The notes: generated by a model from the letters alone, not told the origin. Shown: positions 19,653-30,362, numbered from the stretch's first letter. The stretch is 64,000 bases of DNA from Pantoea rodasii (GCF_002095465.1 NZ_MLFP01000086.1:558001-622000), one strand, 5' to 3'. Made by a program: numbers and translations.

Positions 19653-20309
19653 TCACGCGTGGTCAGGCGGCGTTAAGGTCGTCTGGCCAATATTTTGTTC
19701 CAGCCAATGTCTGAAATCTCCGTACGGAATATACAGCGAGACATCTTTCAGGATGACTTGCTTACTGCGTACATTGGATATTTCATGGCTGTATCCGACA
19801 ATCACGCCGCCAATTGTCTGATCAGCATTATATACCGCGCCCCCCGACATTCCCTGCACCACCCCAGCATTTGATGCCATTGCCATGCACGGTTTTTTAT
19901 TCCATTTATTGGTGATAGCGGTGCGCGCTAAATTAACGCCGCTCGATTCCACCGGCATGGCTGAAATAAAGCTGTAACCGTACATCTTAATGGGTTCACC
20001 GACTTTGCTGGTACGGAATTTCGCCAGCGTCTCAGGGCTATTCTTGTGGTAGATAATGGCGACATCGCAATAGGGATGATATGCCTTCACTCGCTGCACG
20101 GCGGTGGTGGCAACGTGAGCTGCTGTCAGGCTATATTCAGGCGTGAGTGGAATGGTCGTGCCGAGGATGCCCAAACCCAGTACTGTCGGGATGCCCGTCA
20201 CGCTCATATCAACGTGTTCAAGCGCCGTACGACTGTACTCAGTGTGGCCCACGGAACAACCGCTCAGTGCCAGCGCCGCGAGCGCAGGCCAAAGCAGAGA
20301 GGTTCTCAT
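19653..20309 (-). CDS. Trypsin-fold serine protease lipoprotein
   Basis: A 218-residue protein with a lipoprotein signal (LSGC, Cys18) and a chymotrypsin-like catalytic triad: His65 in LTAAHVA, Asp82 in CDVAII and Ser155 in QGMSGGAV. Two Cys (about residues 81 and 141) could form a disulfide. It resembles small trypsin-like peptidases of the envelope; substrate and named family are unknown to me. There is no PDZ domain, unlike DegP/DegS. It is convergent with yciO, with directly abutting stop codons. E. coli has yciQ in this place. Confidence 0.82.
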   Translation of the reverse strand: MRTSLLWPALAALALSGCSVGHTEYSRTALEHVDMSVTGIPTVLGLGILGTTIPLTPEYSLTAAHVATTAVQRVKAYHPYCDVAIIYHKNSPETLAKFRTSKVGEPIKMYGYSFISAMPVESSGVNLARTAITNKWNKKPCMAMASNAGVVQGMSGGAVYNADQTIGGVIVGYSHEISNVRSKQVILKDVSLYIPYGDFRHWLEQNIGQTTLTPPDHA

Positions 20310-21128
20310 GATAGTTATCTTCTTTTAAGCATGTCAGTAAAATCCCTGGTGAAGATTTTCGACATGCAAATTAAATTCATTCCGTGAATGAATAAACGCG
20401 TCATTCCCTGCGTGCGTCGGTTTATATTATCAACGAAACTGCACTGCGTTCGTTAATAGCTTGTTAGAGAAACGAGTGTAAATAGTAAAGGTGATAGTTT
20501 TATTAATACGACACACTGGATTTCAGGCTTAAATTTTACACAGATTTTCCATCAGAACAATTCATGAAATTTAATATGAATCAAATAATGTGAAAATACA
20601 GACTTAATCCAACCTGCAGTGCCAATAAACTGCTAATTTAAATTTACTGGCGTAATGAAGCTTATTTATCCGGGTTAAATAGATTTTTATCCTGTTTTGT
20701 GGTTTGGCTTTAGGTTTTATGTTTGAGATTATCCTTAAGCGTGGTGCGCAATGCTGGCAGACCAGTCTTGAAAAGCGCTAATGTATCACGAGGCTGAAGT
20801 GGGGATAATCACCAGGCGGATAGTGCCGCCAGCAAGTGATAAAAATTCAGTGACTTGGCGCAAGGTGATGGGAAGTGTGGTTGGTGTATTAATCAGTTGC
20901 GTAAATGTATAGGCGCATGGCCCTGAAAGGATGACGCAGCCTTTGGCCTTTATTATCGGCAGCAAAGGAAAAGGTGTTAACGAAACTTGCGTTAGTGTAA
21001 AATCGCGGGCCGCCTGAGATGGCTTGAGCGATGCTCGGCGGTAACAGATTCTGATATGGGAACTGGTAATCCCTGTATCGTACCTCTTCTTACCACGACG
21101 CCTGGGAAGGCGACAACGAGGCATCTCC
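20310..21128. other. 819-base gap between the protease gene and rluB
   Basis: I see no convincing gene. Bases 20380-20780 are clearly AT-rich compared with the flanks. Bases 20990-21128 form the rluB leader, with a plausible extended -10 (TGTAAAAT, near 20997). A minus-strand reading frame at 20786-21130 overlaps the rluB start and leader and has no recognisable family. Confidence 0.6.
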
Positions 21129-22196
21129 ATGAGTGAGAAACTACAAAAAGTATTAGCGCGTGCCGGTCACGGTTCGCGCCGCGAAATCGAAACGATGATT
21201 TCAGCCGGACGCGTTAGCGTTGATGGCAAGCTGGCGACGCTGGGCGATCGCATCGAAAGTGATAAATCCCTAAAAATTCGTATTGATGGCCATCAGGTCT
21301 CGATTGCTGAGTCAGCGACCGAAGTGTGTCGCGTGCTGGCCTATTACAAACCTGAAGGTGAGTTGTGTACCCGTAATGATCCCGAAGGCCGCCCGACGGT
21401 GTTTGATCGTCTGCCGCGTCTGGTGGGTTCACGTTGGATCGCTGTTGGCCGTCTGGACGTTAACACCTGCGGACTGATGTTGTTCACCACTGATGGTGAA
21501 CTGGCGAATCGCCTGATGCACCCGAGCCGTGAAGTAGAGCGTGAATATGCAGTGCGCGTATTCGGCGAAGTGGATGACGATAAGATTCGTCAGTTGAGCA
21601 AAGGCGTACAGTTAGAAGATGGTCCTGCCTCGTTCAAAACCATTAAATTTGCCGGCGGTGAAGGGATCAACCAGTGGTACAACGTGACGCTGACTGAAGG
21701 TCGTAACCGTGAAGTGCGTCGCCTGTGGGAAGCCGTGGGTGTGCAGGTGAGTCGTCTGATGCGCGTGCGTTACGGTGATATTCAATTGCCTAAAGGCTTA
21801 CCACGCGGTGGCTGGATGGAAATGGAATTACCTGCGGTGAACTACCTGCGAACACTGGTGGGCCTGCCGGAAGAGACGGTGACCAAAATTTCGGTTGAGA
21901 AGGATCGTCGTCGTACTAACGCTAATCAGATCCGTCGTGCGGTTAAACGCCATAGCAATGTGAGCGGTAGCCCACGTCGTACGGGTGGGAGCAGCAGTAG
22001 CCGCACGAAGGATAACAGTGGCGCGACTACCGGTCGCAGTGGCACCCCTACCAGCCGCAGCGGCGCTGCCAGCACTCGCGCGGGTACTTCTACCGGTCGT
22101 GCGGGTACTTCTACCGGACGCGCGGGTACTTCTACTGGTCGTGCTGGTACTTCTACCGGTCGCAGCGGCGGCGGCAGTAAGAAGCGCGGTTCCTGA
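21129..22196 (+). CDS. rluB: 23S rRNA pseudouridine(2605) synthase RluB with extended repeat tail
   Basis: Converts U2605 of 23S rRNA to pseudouridine. Residues about 1-60 are an S4 RNA-binding domain ([17 protein letters not shown]). The RsuA/RluB catalytic domain follows, with the nucleophile Asp in [14 protein letters not shown] (about residue 110). The 355 residues exceed the 291 of E. coli. The extra part is a low-complexity Ser/Thr/Gly/Arg tail from about residue 270, ending in four tandem AGTSTGR repeats and GGGSKKRGS. The basic tail may aid rRNA binding (inference). Confidence 0.95.
   Translation: MSEKLQKVLARAGHGSRREIETMISAGRVSVDGKLATLGDRIESDKSLKIRIDGHQVSIAESATEVCRVLAYYKPEGELCTRNDPEGRPTVFDRLPRLVGSRWIAVGRLDVNTCGLMLFTTDGELANRLMHPSREVEREYAVRVFGEVDDDKIRQLSKGVQLEDGPASFKTIKFAGGEGINQWYNVTLTEGRNREVRRLWEAVGVQVSRLMRVRYGDIQLPKGLPRGGWMEMELPAVNYLRTLVGLPEETVTKISVEKDRRRTNANQIRRAVKRHSNVSGSPRRTGGSSSSRTKDNSGATTGRSGTPTSRSGAASTRAGTSTGRAGTSTGRAGTSTGRAGTSTGRSGGGSKKRGS
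22080..22163 (+). repeat. Four tandem 21-bp units inside the rluB 3' end
   Basis: Four copies of a 21-base unit (GCGGGTACTTCTACCGGTCG plus T) differing at a few third positions encode AGTSTGR four times. Being a multiple of three, copy-number change would keep the frame. Confidence 0.9.
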
Positions 22197-22204
22197 TATC
22201 GATT

Positions 22205-22231
22205 TGACGCCGCATAATGCGGCGTCAATCT
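22205..22231. terminator. Terminator between rluB and btuR
   Basis: TGACGCCGCA (22205-22214) and TGCGGCGTCA (22218-22227) form a perfect ten-base stem in the 35-base gap between the convergent genes. Only a short T-rich stretch follows. Confidence 0.75.
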
Positions 22232-22819
22232 TTACCAATCAATTCCCTGCTGCGCTTGAATTCCCGCATCAAAAGCATGTTTTACCGGACGCATCTCAGT
22301 CACGGTATCTGCCAAATCTAATAATGTTCGATGACAACCTCGTCCGGTAATGATCACGCTCTGCTGCCCAGGACGTTGATTTAAAGCCTGCACCAGCTCA
22401 TCCAGATCCAAATAATCCATGCTCACCATGTAGGTGATTTCGTCCAGAATCACCAAATCAATGTGCGGGTCCGCCAGCATACGGCGAGCTTCTTGCCACA
22501 CCAGCTGGCAGGCAGTGGTGTCCGTTTCCCGGTTCTGCGTATCCCAGGTGAAGCCGGTGGCCATCACCTGAAATTCAACACCATGCTGCTCCAGCAGATT
22601 GCGTTCGCCATTCGGCCATTCACCTTTAATAAACTGCACGGCAGCAACGCGATTACCGTGCCCACAAGCACGCAGCGCCGTGCCAAAGGCGGCGGTGGTT
22701 TTGCCTTTGCCGTTACCGGTGAACACCATCAAAATGCCGCGCGTTTCAGTGGCGGCGGCAATACGTGCATCAACCTGTTCTTTTAAACGCTGCTGTCGTT
22801 GCTGATGACGATCACTCAT
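22232..22819 (-). CDS. btuR: Cob(I)yrinic acid a,c-diamide adenosyltransferase
   Basis: Adds the adenosyl group from ATP to cobalt in corrinoids, giving adenosylcobalamin. The 195-residue P-loop protein has GNGKGKTTAAFG (about residues 35-46), a Walker B-like LVILDEIT and the C-terminal EMRPVKHAFDAGI. Its ATG overlaps the stop of the corrected yciK (ATGA), so the pair is coupled. Also called cobA or cobO. It would be needed to use scavenged corrinoids imported through the TonB-dependent system. Confidence 0.96.
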   Translation of the reverse strand: MSDRHQQRQQRLKEQVDARIAAATETRGILMVFTGNGKGKTTAAFGTALRACGHGNRVAAVQFIKGEWPNGERNLLEQHGVEFQVMATGFTWDTQNRETDTTACQLVWQEARRMLADPHIDLVILDEITYMVSMDYLDLDELVQALNQRPGQQSVIITGRGCHRTLLDLADTVTEMRPVKHAFDAGIQAQQGIDW

Positions 22820-23579
22820 GCGCTGGCTGGCCCCGGCTTTCGTCCCGGCTGCGCATCAAACTGGTGCCGGTTTTACGGCGGCTGTCGTCGCCCATTAAAT
22901 AGAGGTACAGCGGCATCAAATCAGCAGGGGTTTTGAGCAAGTTAGCATTTTCTTCCGGAAAGGCGCTGGCGCGCATTTTGGTACGCGTGCCGCCAGGATT
23001 GATGCAATTTACCCGCAGATGGCGATTTTTATACTCATCGGCCAGTACCTGCATCATGCCTTCGGTGGCGAATTTTGATACGGCATACGCCCCCCATCCA
23101 GCCCGACCGGTGCGGCCTACGCTCGAGGTGGTAAACACCAGCGAACCGGCATCAGATTTCAGCAGCAGTGGCAGCAATGCCTGGGTTAAATAGAAGGTAG
23201 CATCGAGATTGATCTGCATCACCTGTCGCCAAACCGCAGGATCGAGTTCGGCTAACGGGACGATTTCACCGAGAATCCCGGCATTGTGCAGCACGCCATC
23301 CAGGCGTGGTACCTGAGCGGCAATGTCATCGGCGATCTGAGCGCAGCTCTCCGGTGTAGCGTGCGACAAGTCCAGTAGCAAATGAGACGCGGGCTGTTTG
23401 TTGAGCTGGTTGATAGCCTGTTCAGTCTGCTGCAGCGTTTCGGCGTTGCGGCCCATCAGAATGACGCGCGCGCCATAGCGCGCATAGGTGAGCGCCGCTT
23501 CACGGCCAATGCCGTCTGAAGCGCCGGTGACCAGGATAATGCGATTTTCCAGCAGATCGCTTTTCGGTTGATAATGCAC
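22816..23579 (-). pseudogene. yciK: YciK, short-chain dehydrogenase family oxidoreductase, frameshifted at the C-terminus
   Basis: Rossmann-fold NAD(P)-dependent oxidoreductase of unknown substrate. The N-terminal TGASDGIG cofactor motif, HNAG, the catalytic Ser, and Tyr-Lys in YAVSKF are all present. The GTG at 23579 is chosen because AAAGGA lies seven bases upstream and the protein then begins MHYQPK as in E. coli; a TTG at 23597 is less likely. After GDDSRRKTGTS the A3 run 22858-22860 (one base short) shifts the frame into an unrelated tail that stops at 22812. The corrected end FDAQPGRKPG stops at 22816, overlapping btuR. Confidence 0.88.
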
Positions 23580-23753
23580 AGCGATGTCCTTTGGCAAGTC
23601 AGAGGGTTTTTGGCTTTATGCCTCAATTTGCCGCAAGGTGCAATCACCACGCCTCGCATTCTGTGCCGCTTGCGGGCATTTCAGGCGACGAATGTCTATA
23701 AAGCGGGTAAACTCAGCCATTGTTTGTAATTCACTGTTTAATAAGGCGGCAGA

Positions 23754-24800
23754 ATGGATTTACTCTCCAGTTATGGATTATTTCTGGCCAAGGCCGTTAC
23801 CGTGGTGGTGGCGTTCGCAGCTATTGTTCTGATTGTGCTAAATGCTGCACTGCGTAAACGCCAAAGTGGCGGACAGCTGCGTTTAACCCATCTCGACGAT
23901 GATTATCGTGAAATGAAAGAAGATCTGCAGCTGGCGAAGATGAAGCCGCAGGCGCAAAAAGTGTGGCTGAAGCAACATAAAAAAGAAGAGAAGCAAAAAG
24001 CCAAAACCGAGAAGCGCAATGCTAAAGCCGGCGTGAGCGAAGCGGTTAAGCCGACACTGTACGTGCTGGAATTCAAAGGCAGTATGGATGCGGGCGAAGT
24101 CAGCTCTTTGCGAGAAGAAATTTCCGCGGTGCTTGCGGTGGCGGTGCCGGGTGATGAAGTCCTGTTACGACTGGAAAGTCCGGGCGGCGTGGTGCACGGT
24201 TACGGCCTGGCAGCCTCACAGTTGCAGCGTCTGCGTGACGCGGGCCTGCAGTTAACGGCAGTGGTCGATAAAGTGGCGGCCAGCGGGGGCTATATGATGG
24301 CTTGTGTTGCCGATCGTATTGTTGCGGCGCCATTCTCCATTATCGGCTCAATTGGCGTGGTCGCTCAGATCCCCAACTTTAACCGTCTGCTGAAACGCAA
24401 TGATATAGATGTGGAGTTACATACCGCTGGCCAATATAAGCGTACGCTGACTTTGTTTGGCGAGAACACCGATGAAGGTCGTGAAAAATTCCAGGAAGAT
24501 CTCAACGAAACCCATTTGCTGTTCAAAGACTTCGTTCAGCAGATGCGCCCGTCCCTAGATTTGGAAAAAGTCGCGACGGGAGAACACTGGTACGGTCGTC
24601 AGGCGCTGGATTTAGGCCTGATCGATGAAATCGGCACCAGCGATGCACTGATTATCAAACAGATGGATCGCTTTAACGTGCTGGGCGTGCACTTTGCGCG
24701 CAAGAAGAAAATGATGGACCGTTTCACCAACAGCGCCAGTTTGGCGGCTGAGCGGTTAATTCTGAAAATATGGCAGCGCGGTGACAAGCCGCTGTTGTAA
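23754..24800 (+). CDS. sohB: Inner membrane peptidase SohB (S49 family)
   Basis: A 348-residue member of the signal-peptide-peptidase A family. A membrane anchor (about residues 8-30) and a Lys-rich segment precede the protease domain. That domain contains the catalytic Ser in VAASGGYMMACVAD (about residue 178), the Ser/Lys-dyad context ASQLQRLRDAG and the later GQYKRTLT carrying the Lys. In E. coli extra SohB suppresses loss of DegP, suggesting periplasmic quality control. It starts 174 bases from the divergent yciK. Confidence 0.95.
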   Translation: MDLLSSYGLFLAKAVTVVVAFAAIVLIVLNAALRKRQSGGQLRLTHLDDDYREMKEDLQLAKMKPQAQKVWLKQHKKEEKQKAKTEKRNAKAGVSEAVKPTLYVLEFKGSMDAGEVSSLREEISAVLAVAVPGDEVLLRLESPGGVVHGYGLAASQLQRLRDAGLQLTAVVDKVAASGGYMMACVADRIVAAPFSIIGSIGVVAQIPNFNRLLKRNDIDVELHTAGQYKRTLTLFGENTDEGREKFQEDLNETHLLFKDFVQQMRPSLDLEKVATGEHWYGRQALDLGLIDEIGTSDALIIKQMDRFNVLGVHFARKKKMMDRFTNSASLAAERLILKIWQRGDKPLL

Positions 24801-24802
24801 AT

Positions 24803-24829
24803 CAGCCCGGCATACGCCGGGCTTTTTTA
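24803..24829. terminator. Terminator between sohB and yciN
   Basis: AGCCCGG (24804-24810) pairs with CCGGGCT (24817-24823), followed by seven T on the plus strand. It overlaps the 3' end of the convergent yciN. Confidence 0.9.
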
Positions 24830-25075
24830 TGCCAGGTGATATTGCGCAGAGAGCGCCACGGCGAGGTGCTTAAAGACGTTGAACACCACGGTGGTTTTTG
24901 CAGTGGGCAGGCCTTCTTTATCTAAGAAATAGGGCCCACGAAACACCAATACCTCGCCCTGCTGAATCACATCATTGGCTTCCATGCCGGCTAAATAATC
25001 ATCATGCTGTTTGATCATTTGATTGGCTATTTCCAGTAACGCCTGGCGTGAAATGGATTCCGTTTCGGCTAACAT
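24827..25075 (-). CDS. yciN: YciN, DUF2498 family protein
   Basis: An 82-residue soluble protein of unknown function, near the 83 residues of E. coli YciN. The conserved core includes [19 protein letters not shown] (about residues 9-27), [13 protein letters not shown] and FNVFKHLA. An AGAGGTG ribosome site precedes the ATG. It is divergent from topA. Confidence 0.92.
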   Translation of the reverse strand: MLAETESISRQALLEIANQMIKQHDDYLAGMEANDVIQQGEVLVFRGPYFLDKEGLPTAKTTVVFNVFKHLAVALSAQYHLA

Positions 25076-25445
25076 TGTTCACCTCTTTTTTGACAGCAAT
25101 TGTTCTCCTTCTATATTACTAGCGAGTCGCAGTGCGCATCAAATCAGTCTCTGCCAGCAAAACTGGCGCAAAATTAACCAGAATGCTAATTAAGTTGCGT
25201 AACGGATTTTATCAGGTAGAGTGTGGGCGATTCAGCTTTCAGGGAGATCACACCCGGATGTGTGATGTCGTCAGATGGAAAACCCGCTTCTAATCATAAA
25301 GTTGCATAAGTCGATGCAATCTGACCTGAGATTACCCCCGCTGCCTTGAAAAGTGAAAAGCAGGCAGCAATATTGAACCCATTGGGTTTTGGGGCATCGA
25401 ATCCTCTCCCGTTTATCAGGACGTTTCAATTAGGTAAAGGTACAT
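25076..25445. other. yciN-topA regulatory gap
   Basis: 370 bases without a gene. E. coli topA has several promoters in the corresponding position, and AT-rich stretches here (for example around 25190-25225) could hold them, but I cannot assign specific boxes. A GGTAAAGGTACAT stretch immediately precedes the topA ATG. Confidence 0.5.
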
Positions 25446-28041
25446 ATGGGTAAATCACTCGTAATCGTTGAGTCCCCGGCAAAGGCCAAAACAATCAATA
25501 AATACCTCGGTAATGACTACGTGGTGAAATCCAGTGTCGGTCATATCCGTGATTTGCCGACCAGCGGTTCAACTGCCCGTAAAAGTACCGACGGGGAAAA
25601 GGCGAAAACAGGAAAAAAGGTCAAGAAAGATGAGAAGGTCGCTCTCGTCAACCGTATGGGTGTTGATCCCTGGCATGGTTGGGAAGCGGATTATCAAATT
25701 CTGCCTGGCAAAGAGAAAGTCGTTGCCGAACTGAAAAGCCTTGCCGCAGATGCCGACCACATCTATCTCGCAACGGATCTCGACCGCGAAGGGGAAGCCA
25801 TTGCCTGGCACCTGCGGGAAGTGATCGGTGGTGATGAAAAGCGTTTCAGCCGCGTGGTGTTTAACGAAATCACCAAGAATGCGATTCGTCAGGCATTTGA
25901 AAAGCCGGGCGAACTGAACATCGAGCGCGTCAATGCTCAGCAAGCGCGTCGTTTTATGGACCGTGTAGTGGGTTACATGGTTTCTCCGCTGCTGTGGAAA
26001 AAAATTGCGCGTGGTTTGTCTGCTGGTCGTGTTCAGTCGGTGGCTGTGCGTCTGGTGGTTGAACGCGAGCACGAAATCAAAGCCTTCGTGCCAGAAGAGT
26101 ACTGGGAAATCGACGCTGATTTCACGACTCCGAAAGGTGACGATCTGGCGATGCAGGTGACGCATCAAGGCGATAAAGCTTTCCGCCCGGTTAACCGTGA
26201 GCAGACACACGCTGCGGTGGCCGTTTTACAGAAGGCCCGCTTCGATGTGCTGGATCGTGAAGATAAGCCGACCAGCAGCAAACCTTCAGCACCTTTTATT
26301 ACCTCGACGCTGCAACAAGCGGCGAGCACACGCCTCGGTTATGGCGTGAAAAAACCATGATGATGGCACAGCGCCTGTATGAAGCGGGTCACATCACCTA
26401 TATGCGTACTGACTCCACCAATTTGAGCCAGGATGCGGTGGCCATGGCGCGTGGCTTTGTGGAGACGAGTTTTGGTAAGAAGTATTTGCCAGATTCTCCG
26501 ATCACTTACGCTAATAAAGAGAATTCCCAGGAAGCGCACGAAGCGATTCGTCCTTCTGATGTCAATATCCAGTCAGAACAGCTGAAGGATATGGAAGCTG
26601 ATGCACAGAAACTGTATCAGCTGATCTGGCGTCAGTTTGTCGCCTGCCAGATGGTGCCGGCTCAGTATGATTCGACGACGCTAACGGTGGGTGCAGCAGA
26701 CTTTAAACTGAAAGCCAAAGGGCGCACGCTGCGTTTCGACGGCTGGACCAGAGTGATGTCTGCCTTGCGCAAGAACGATGAAGATTTAACGTTGCCACCG
26801 GTAAACGTTGGGGATTCGTTGGATCTCAAAGAACTGATGCCAAGCCAGCACTTCACCAAACCGCCTGCGCGCTTCAGTGAAGCTTCTCTGGTACGCGAAC
26901 TGGAAAAACGCGGCATCGGACGTCCATCAACCTACGCATCAATCATCTCCACGATTCAGGATCGCGGTTATGTGCGGGTGGAAAACCGTCGCTTCTATGC
27001 CGAGAAAATGGGTGAGATCGTCACCGATCGTCTGGAACAGAATTTCCGTGAGCTGATGAACTATGACTTCACCGCGCGCATGGAGAACAGTCTTGACCAG
27101 GTCGCGAATAATGAAGCGCAGTGGAAAGCGGTACTGGATTCCTTCTTCAGCGATTTCAGCCAGCAGTTAGGTCAGGCTGAGAAAGATCCGGAAGAGGGCG
27201 GAATGCAGCCGAACCAGATGGTGCTGACCACGATTGACTGCCCGACTTGTAGCCGTCAAATGGGTATCCGCACCGCCAGTACGGGCGTATTCCTGGGTTG
27301 TTCGGGTTATGCATTGCCGCCGAAAGAGCGCTGCAAGCAGACCATCAATCTGATCCCGGAAAACGAAGTGCTCAACATTTTGGAAGGCGATGATGCTGAA
27401 ACCAATGCGTTGCGCGCCCGTCGTCGTTGCCAGAAATGCGGCACGGCAATGGACAGCTACCTGATCGATAACCAGCGTAAACTTCACGTCTGCGGCAACA
27501 ACCCAGAATGTGATGGCTACGAAATCGAACAGGGCGAATTCCGCATCAAGGGTTATGACGGTCCGATCGTTGAGTGTGAAAATGTGGTTCCGAGATGCAC
27601 CTGAAAATGGGACGTTTCGGTAAATACATGGCGTGTACCAACGACGAATGTAAAAACACCCGTAAAATTCTGCGTAATGGTGACGTTGCGCCGCCGAAGG
27701 AAGATCCGGTGCCGCTGCCAGAGCTGGCGTGTGAAAAGTCGGATGCCTACTTTGTGTTGCGTGACGGTGCGGCAGGCGTATTCCTGGCGGCTAACACCTT
27801 CCCGAAATCGCGTGAAACTCGTGCACCGCTGGTGGAAGAGTTGCAACGCTTTGCTGACCGCTTGCCTGAGAAGCTGAAGTATCTGGCTGAAGCGCCAGCA
27901 GCCGATCCGGAAGGCAATAAAACGTTAGTGCGTTTTAGTCGCAAAACCAAGCAGCAGTACGTCTCCTCGGAAAAAGACGGCAAAGCCACGGGTTGGTCGA
28001 TGTTCTATATCGACGGTAAGTGGCAGGAAGCGAAGAAGTAA
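25446..28041 (+). pseudogene. topA: DNA topoisomerase I, two frameshifts
   Basis: Type IA topoisomerase that relaxes negative supercoils. The Toprim domain ([15 protein letters not shown] and [14 protein letters not shown]) and core are clear. After RLGYGVKK the A6 run 26349-26354 is one A short; the next frame gives [22 protein letters not shown], which contains the catalytic Tyr. After GPIVECE the A4 run 27579-27582 is one A short; the frame then resumes inside the Cys4 zinc-ribbon region ([21 protein letters not shown]). Corrected length is 865 residues, identical to E. coli. Since topA is normally essential, two real frameshifts are implausible. Confidence 0.95.
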
Positions 28042-28049
28042 TTCCCCTC

Positions 28050-28075
28050 AAGGCCAGCATCTGCTGGCCTTTTCA
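28050..28075 (+). terminator. topA terminator
   Basis: AAGGCCAGCA and TGCTGGCCTT (28050-28071) form a hairpin followed by TTTTC directly downstream of the topA stop. Confidence 0.85.
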
Positions 28076-28150
28076 TCATCCTTATAGCTAATCGTTCTAC
28101 ATTCTTTCTTTAACTGATATAGTAGTTATAGCTTTTTTTCGTTTCGCTGA

Positions 28151-29209
<1,059 letters not shown>

Positions 29210-29702
29210 TCCCCTAAGTCATTATTTTGCCAAGGTGTCCAGTGGGCACCTTCTGAATCCCGCCCCGGTTAGCGCCACAAGATTCTCAAAAAAATTCATT
29301 ATTTTTTTGTAAATGAAACATCGATCACATGTTTTTTCATTGTTATTTCTTAAATGAGAAACAGTACACATTTTTTACGTTGCTACTTTGCGGACCGCCA
29401 GGAATATTCCCATACTCCAGTTAACAACTGATGAAGAAGGGCTTTTTGACTGGTCCTTTAAATTAAACTCAAATTTAGATTGGTACTAATTAAGTTTTAA
29501 CTCAAATTTACAATGTATGTATTAGATGAATAGTTTGATCAGTAATTAAATTTATCTCATCAATTATTCGGGCTTTGATAAATAGCGTTAATCGTTGTGC
29601 TCAATAAAAATAACTGGATTTTCGGACTTAACAAGTTTAGGATTCGTCCTAAATCTTAATCGTTATCAACAATCGTTTTATTGAGAGTGATTATCAAAAA
29701 CT
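29210..29702. other. AT-rich gap between cysB and ymiA
   Basis: About 490 bases without a gene. AAGGTG/CACCTT near 29231-29251 could form a weak post-cysB hairpin. Poly-T and poly-A tracts are frequent from 29280 to 29360. Close to ymiA lies the TTTAGGA-TTCG-TCCTAAA hairpin described separately. Confidence 0.55.
29636..29653. repeat. Inverted repeat with TTCG loop upstream of ymiA
   Basis: TTTAGGA (29636-29642) and TCCTAAA (29647-29653) form a perfect seven-base stem closed by TTCG, 50 bases before the ymiA ATG. It could be an RNA hairpin or an operator. Confidence 0.55.
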
Positions 29703-29861
29703 ATGAATACTAGACTGACTGTACAACAAGATTTCCGTACTAAAACCGCCAAGGTTGAACGCTCAGGTAACGTGCGTCGCAAAGCTTGGTTGACCGTCTT
29801 CGCTGCTTCAGCACTGTTCTGGGTAGTGGTGGCATTGATGATTTGGCGTATGTGGGGTTAA
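29703..29861 (+). CDS. ymiA: YmiA family small membrane protein (52 residues)
   Basis: Small single-helix membrane protein. The second half, RKAWLTVFAASALFWVVVALMIWRMWG, is nearly the same as E. coli YmiA. The first half is a basic, polar segment (MNTRLTVQQDFRTKTAKVER). There is no good ribosome site before the ATG, only AGAGTG about 14 bases upstream. It sits between cysB and acnA exactly as in E. coli, and its stop is followed after three bases by the next ORF. Function is unknown. Confidence 0.82.
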   Translation: MNTRLTVQQDFRTKTAKVERSGNVRRKAWLTVFAASALFWVVVALMIWRMWG

Positions 29862-29864
29862 GCC

Positions 29865-30044
29865 ATGTGGGCAAATACACTCAGCCGTAAGTCTCCGGTT
29901 TCTGCGCGTCAGCCGAACACGTCAACGTGCAAAGCGAAAGAAGTAAAGAGCGCTGAACAGCCTGTGGCGATTCCTGCGTCGTGGGAACTGAGTGAGAATC
30001 AGCGTAACTTTATCGAATCTTTCATGGATCCGAAGTCGAAATAA
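29865..30044 (+). CDS. yciX: Small protein in the yciX position (59 residues)
   Basis: A soluble, polar 59-residue ORF starting MWANTLSRKSPVSARQP and ending ELSENQRNFIESFMDPKSK. The ATG lies three bases after the ymiA stop with no separate gap, so the two look translationally coupled. The name is given from position after ymiA in the cysB-acnA interval; I cannot confirm sequence identity to E. coli YciX. Function is unknown. Confidence 0.65.
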   Translation: MWANTLSRKSPVSARQPNTSTCKAKEVKSAEQPVAIPASWELSENQRNFIESFMDPKSK

Positions 30045-30217
30045 CGCAGTTTGCGTTCTGTTCTATATATAGACATCTATACCTCTCTTTGCCGGATTAT
30101 CCGGTGGGCAGTTTAAAAGCCCGTCCTTTAACACTCAGCATTAAAAAAACGGTGTCATCAGTACAAAGCTGAAGACGATGGACTTTTTTTGCCCGAAATC
30201 CGGGAGGGAGTGCCTCA

Positions 30218-30301
30218 ATGAATACAACGACTTTTTCATGGTTTAGCGTATATGCCTTTTCATTTGCATTTTGGGCTGCCGCCGTGTGGGCGATGATGTA
30301 A
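30218..30301 (+). CDS. ymiC: YmiC-like 27-residue membrane peptide
   Basis: A very short ORF, MNTTTFSWFSVYAFSFAFWA plus AAVWAMM, which is one hydrophobic helix. A strong ribosome site (GGGAGGGAG) lies about six bases before the ATG, and a terminator starts 33 bases after the stop. E. coli carries the 31-residue single-helix peptide YmiC in the same place just upstream of acnA, and the Trp/Ser/Phe pattern is similar. Without the ribosome site I would not call it. Function is unknown. Confidence 0.65.
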   Translation: MNTTTFSWFSVYAFSFAFWAAAVWAMM

Positions 30302-30334
30302 TCCAATAACTCAAATTGTAATGACTTTTATTAA

Positions 30335-30362
30335 TGCCCCGACAAACGTCGGGGCATTTTTG
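30335..30362 (+). terminator. Terminator after ymiC
   Basis: TGCCCCGAC and GTCGGGGCA enclose AAAC and are followed by five T. It separates the small-protein cluster from acnA. Confidence 0.9.

Noticed and set aside
20786-21130. Minus-strand ORF of 114 codons upstream of rluB
   Set aside because: It overlaps the rluB leader and start codon, begins with a low-complexity basic segment and resembles no family; probably chance.
21828-22238. Antisense ORFs opposite the rluB repeat tail, and the idea of a CRISPR array there
   Set aside because: The repeats are contiguous 21-base units in frame within rluB with no spacers; the antisense frames are repeat artefacts.
30097-30306. Minus-strand ORF of 69 codons
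   Set aside because: It covers the ymiC-like gene in the opposite sense and its upstream region; the plus-strand ORF has the strong ribosome site.
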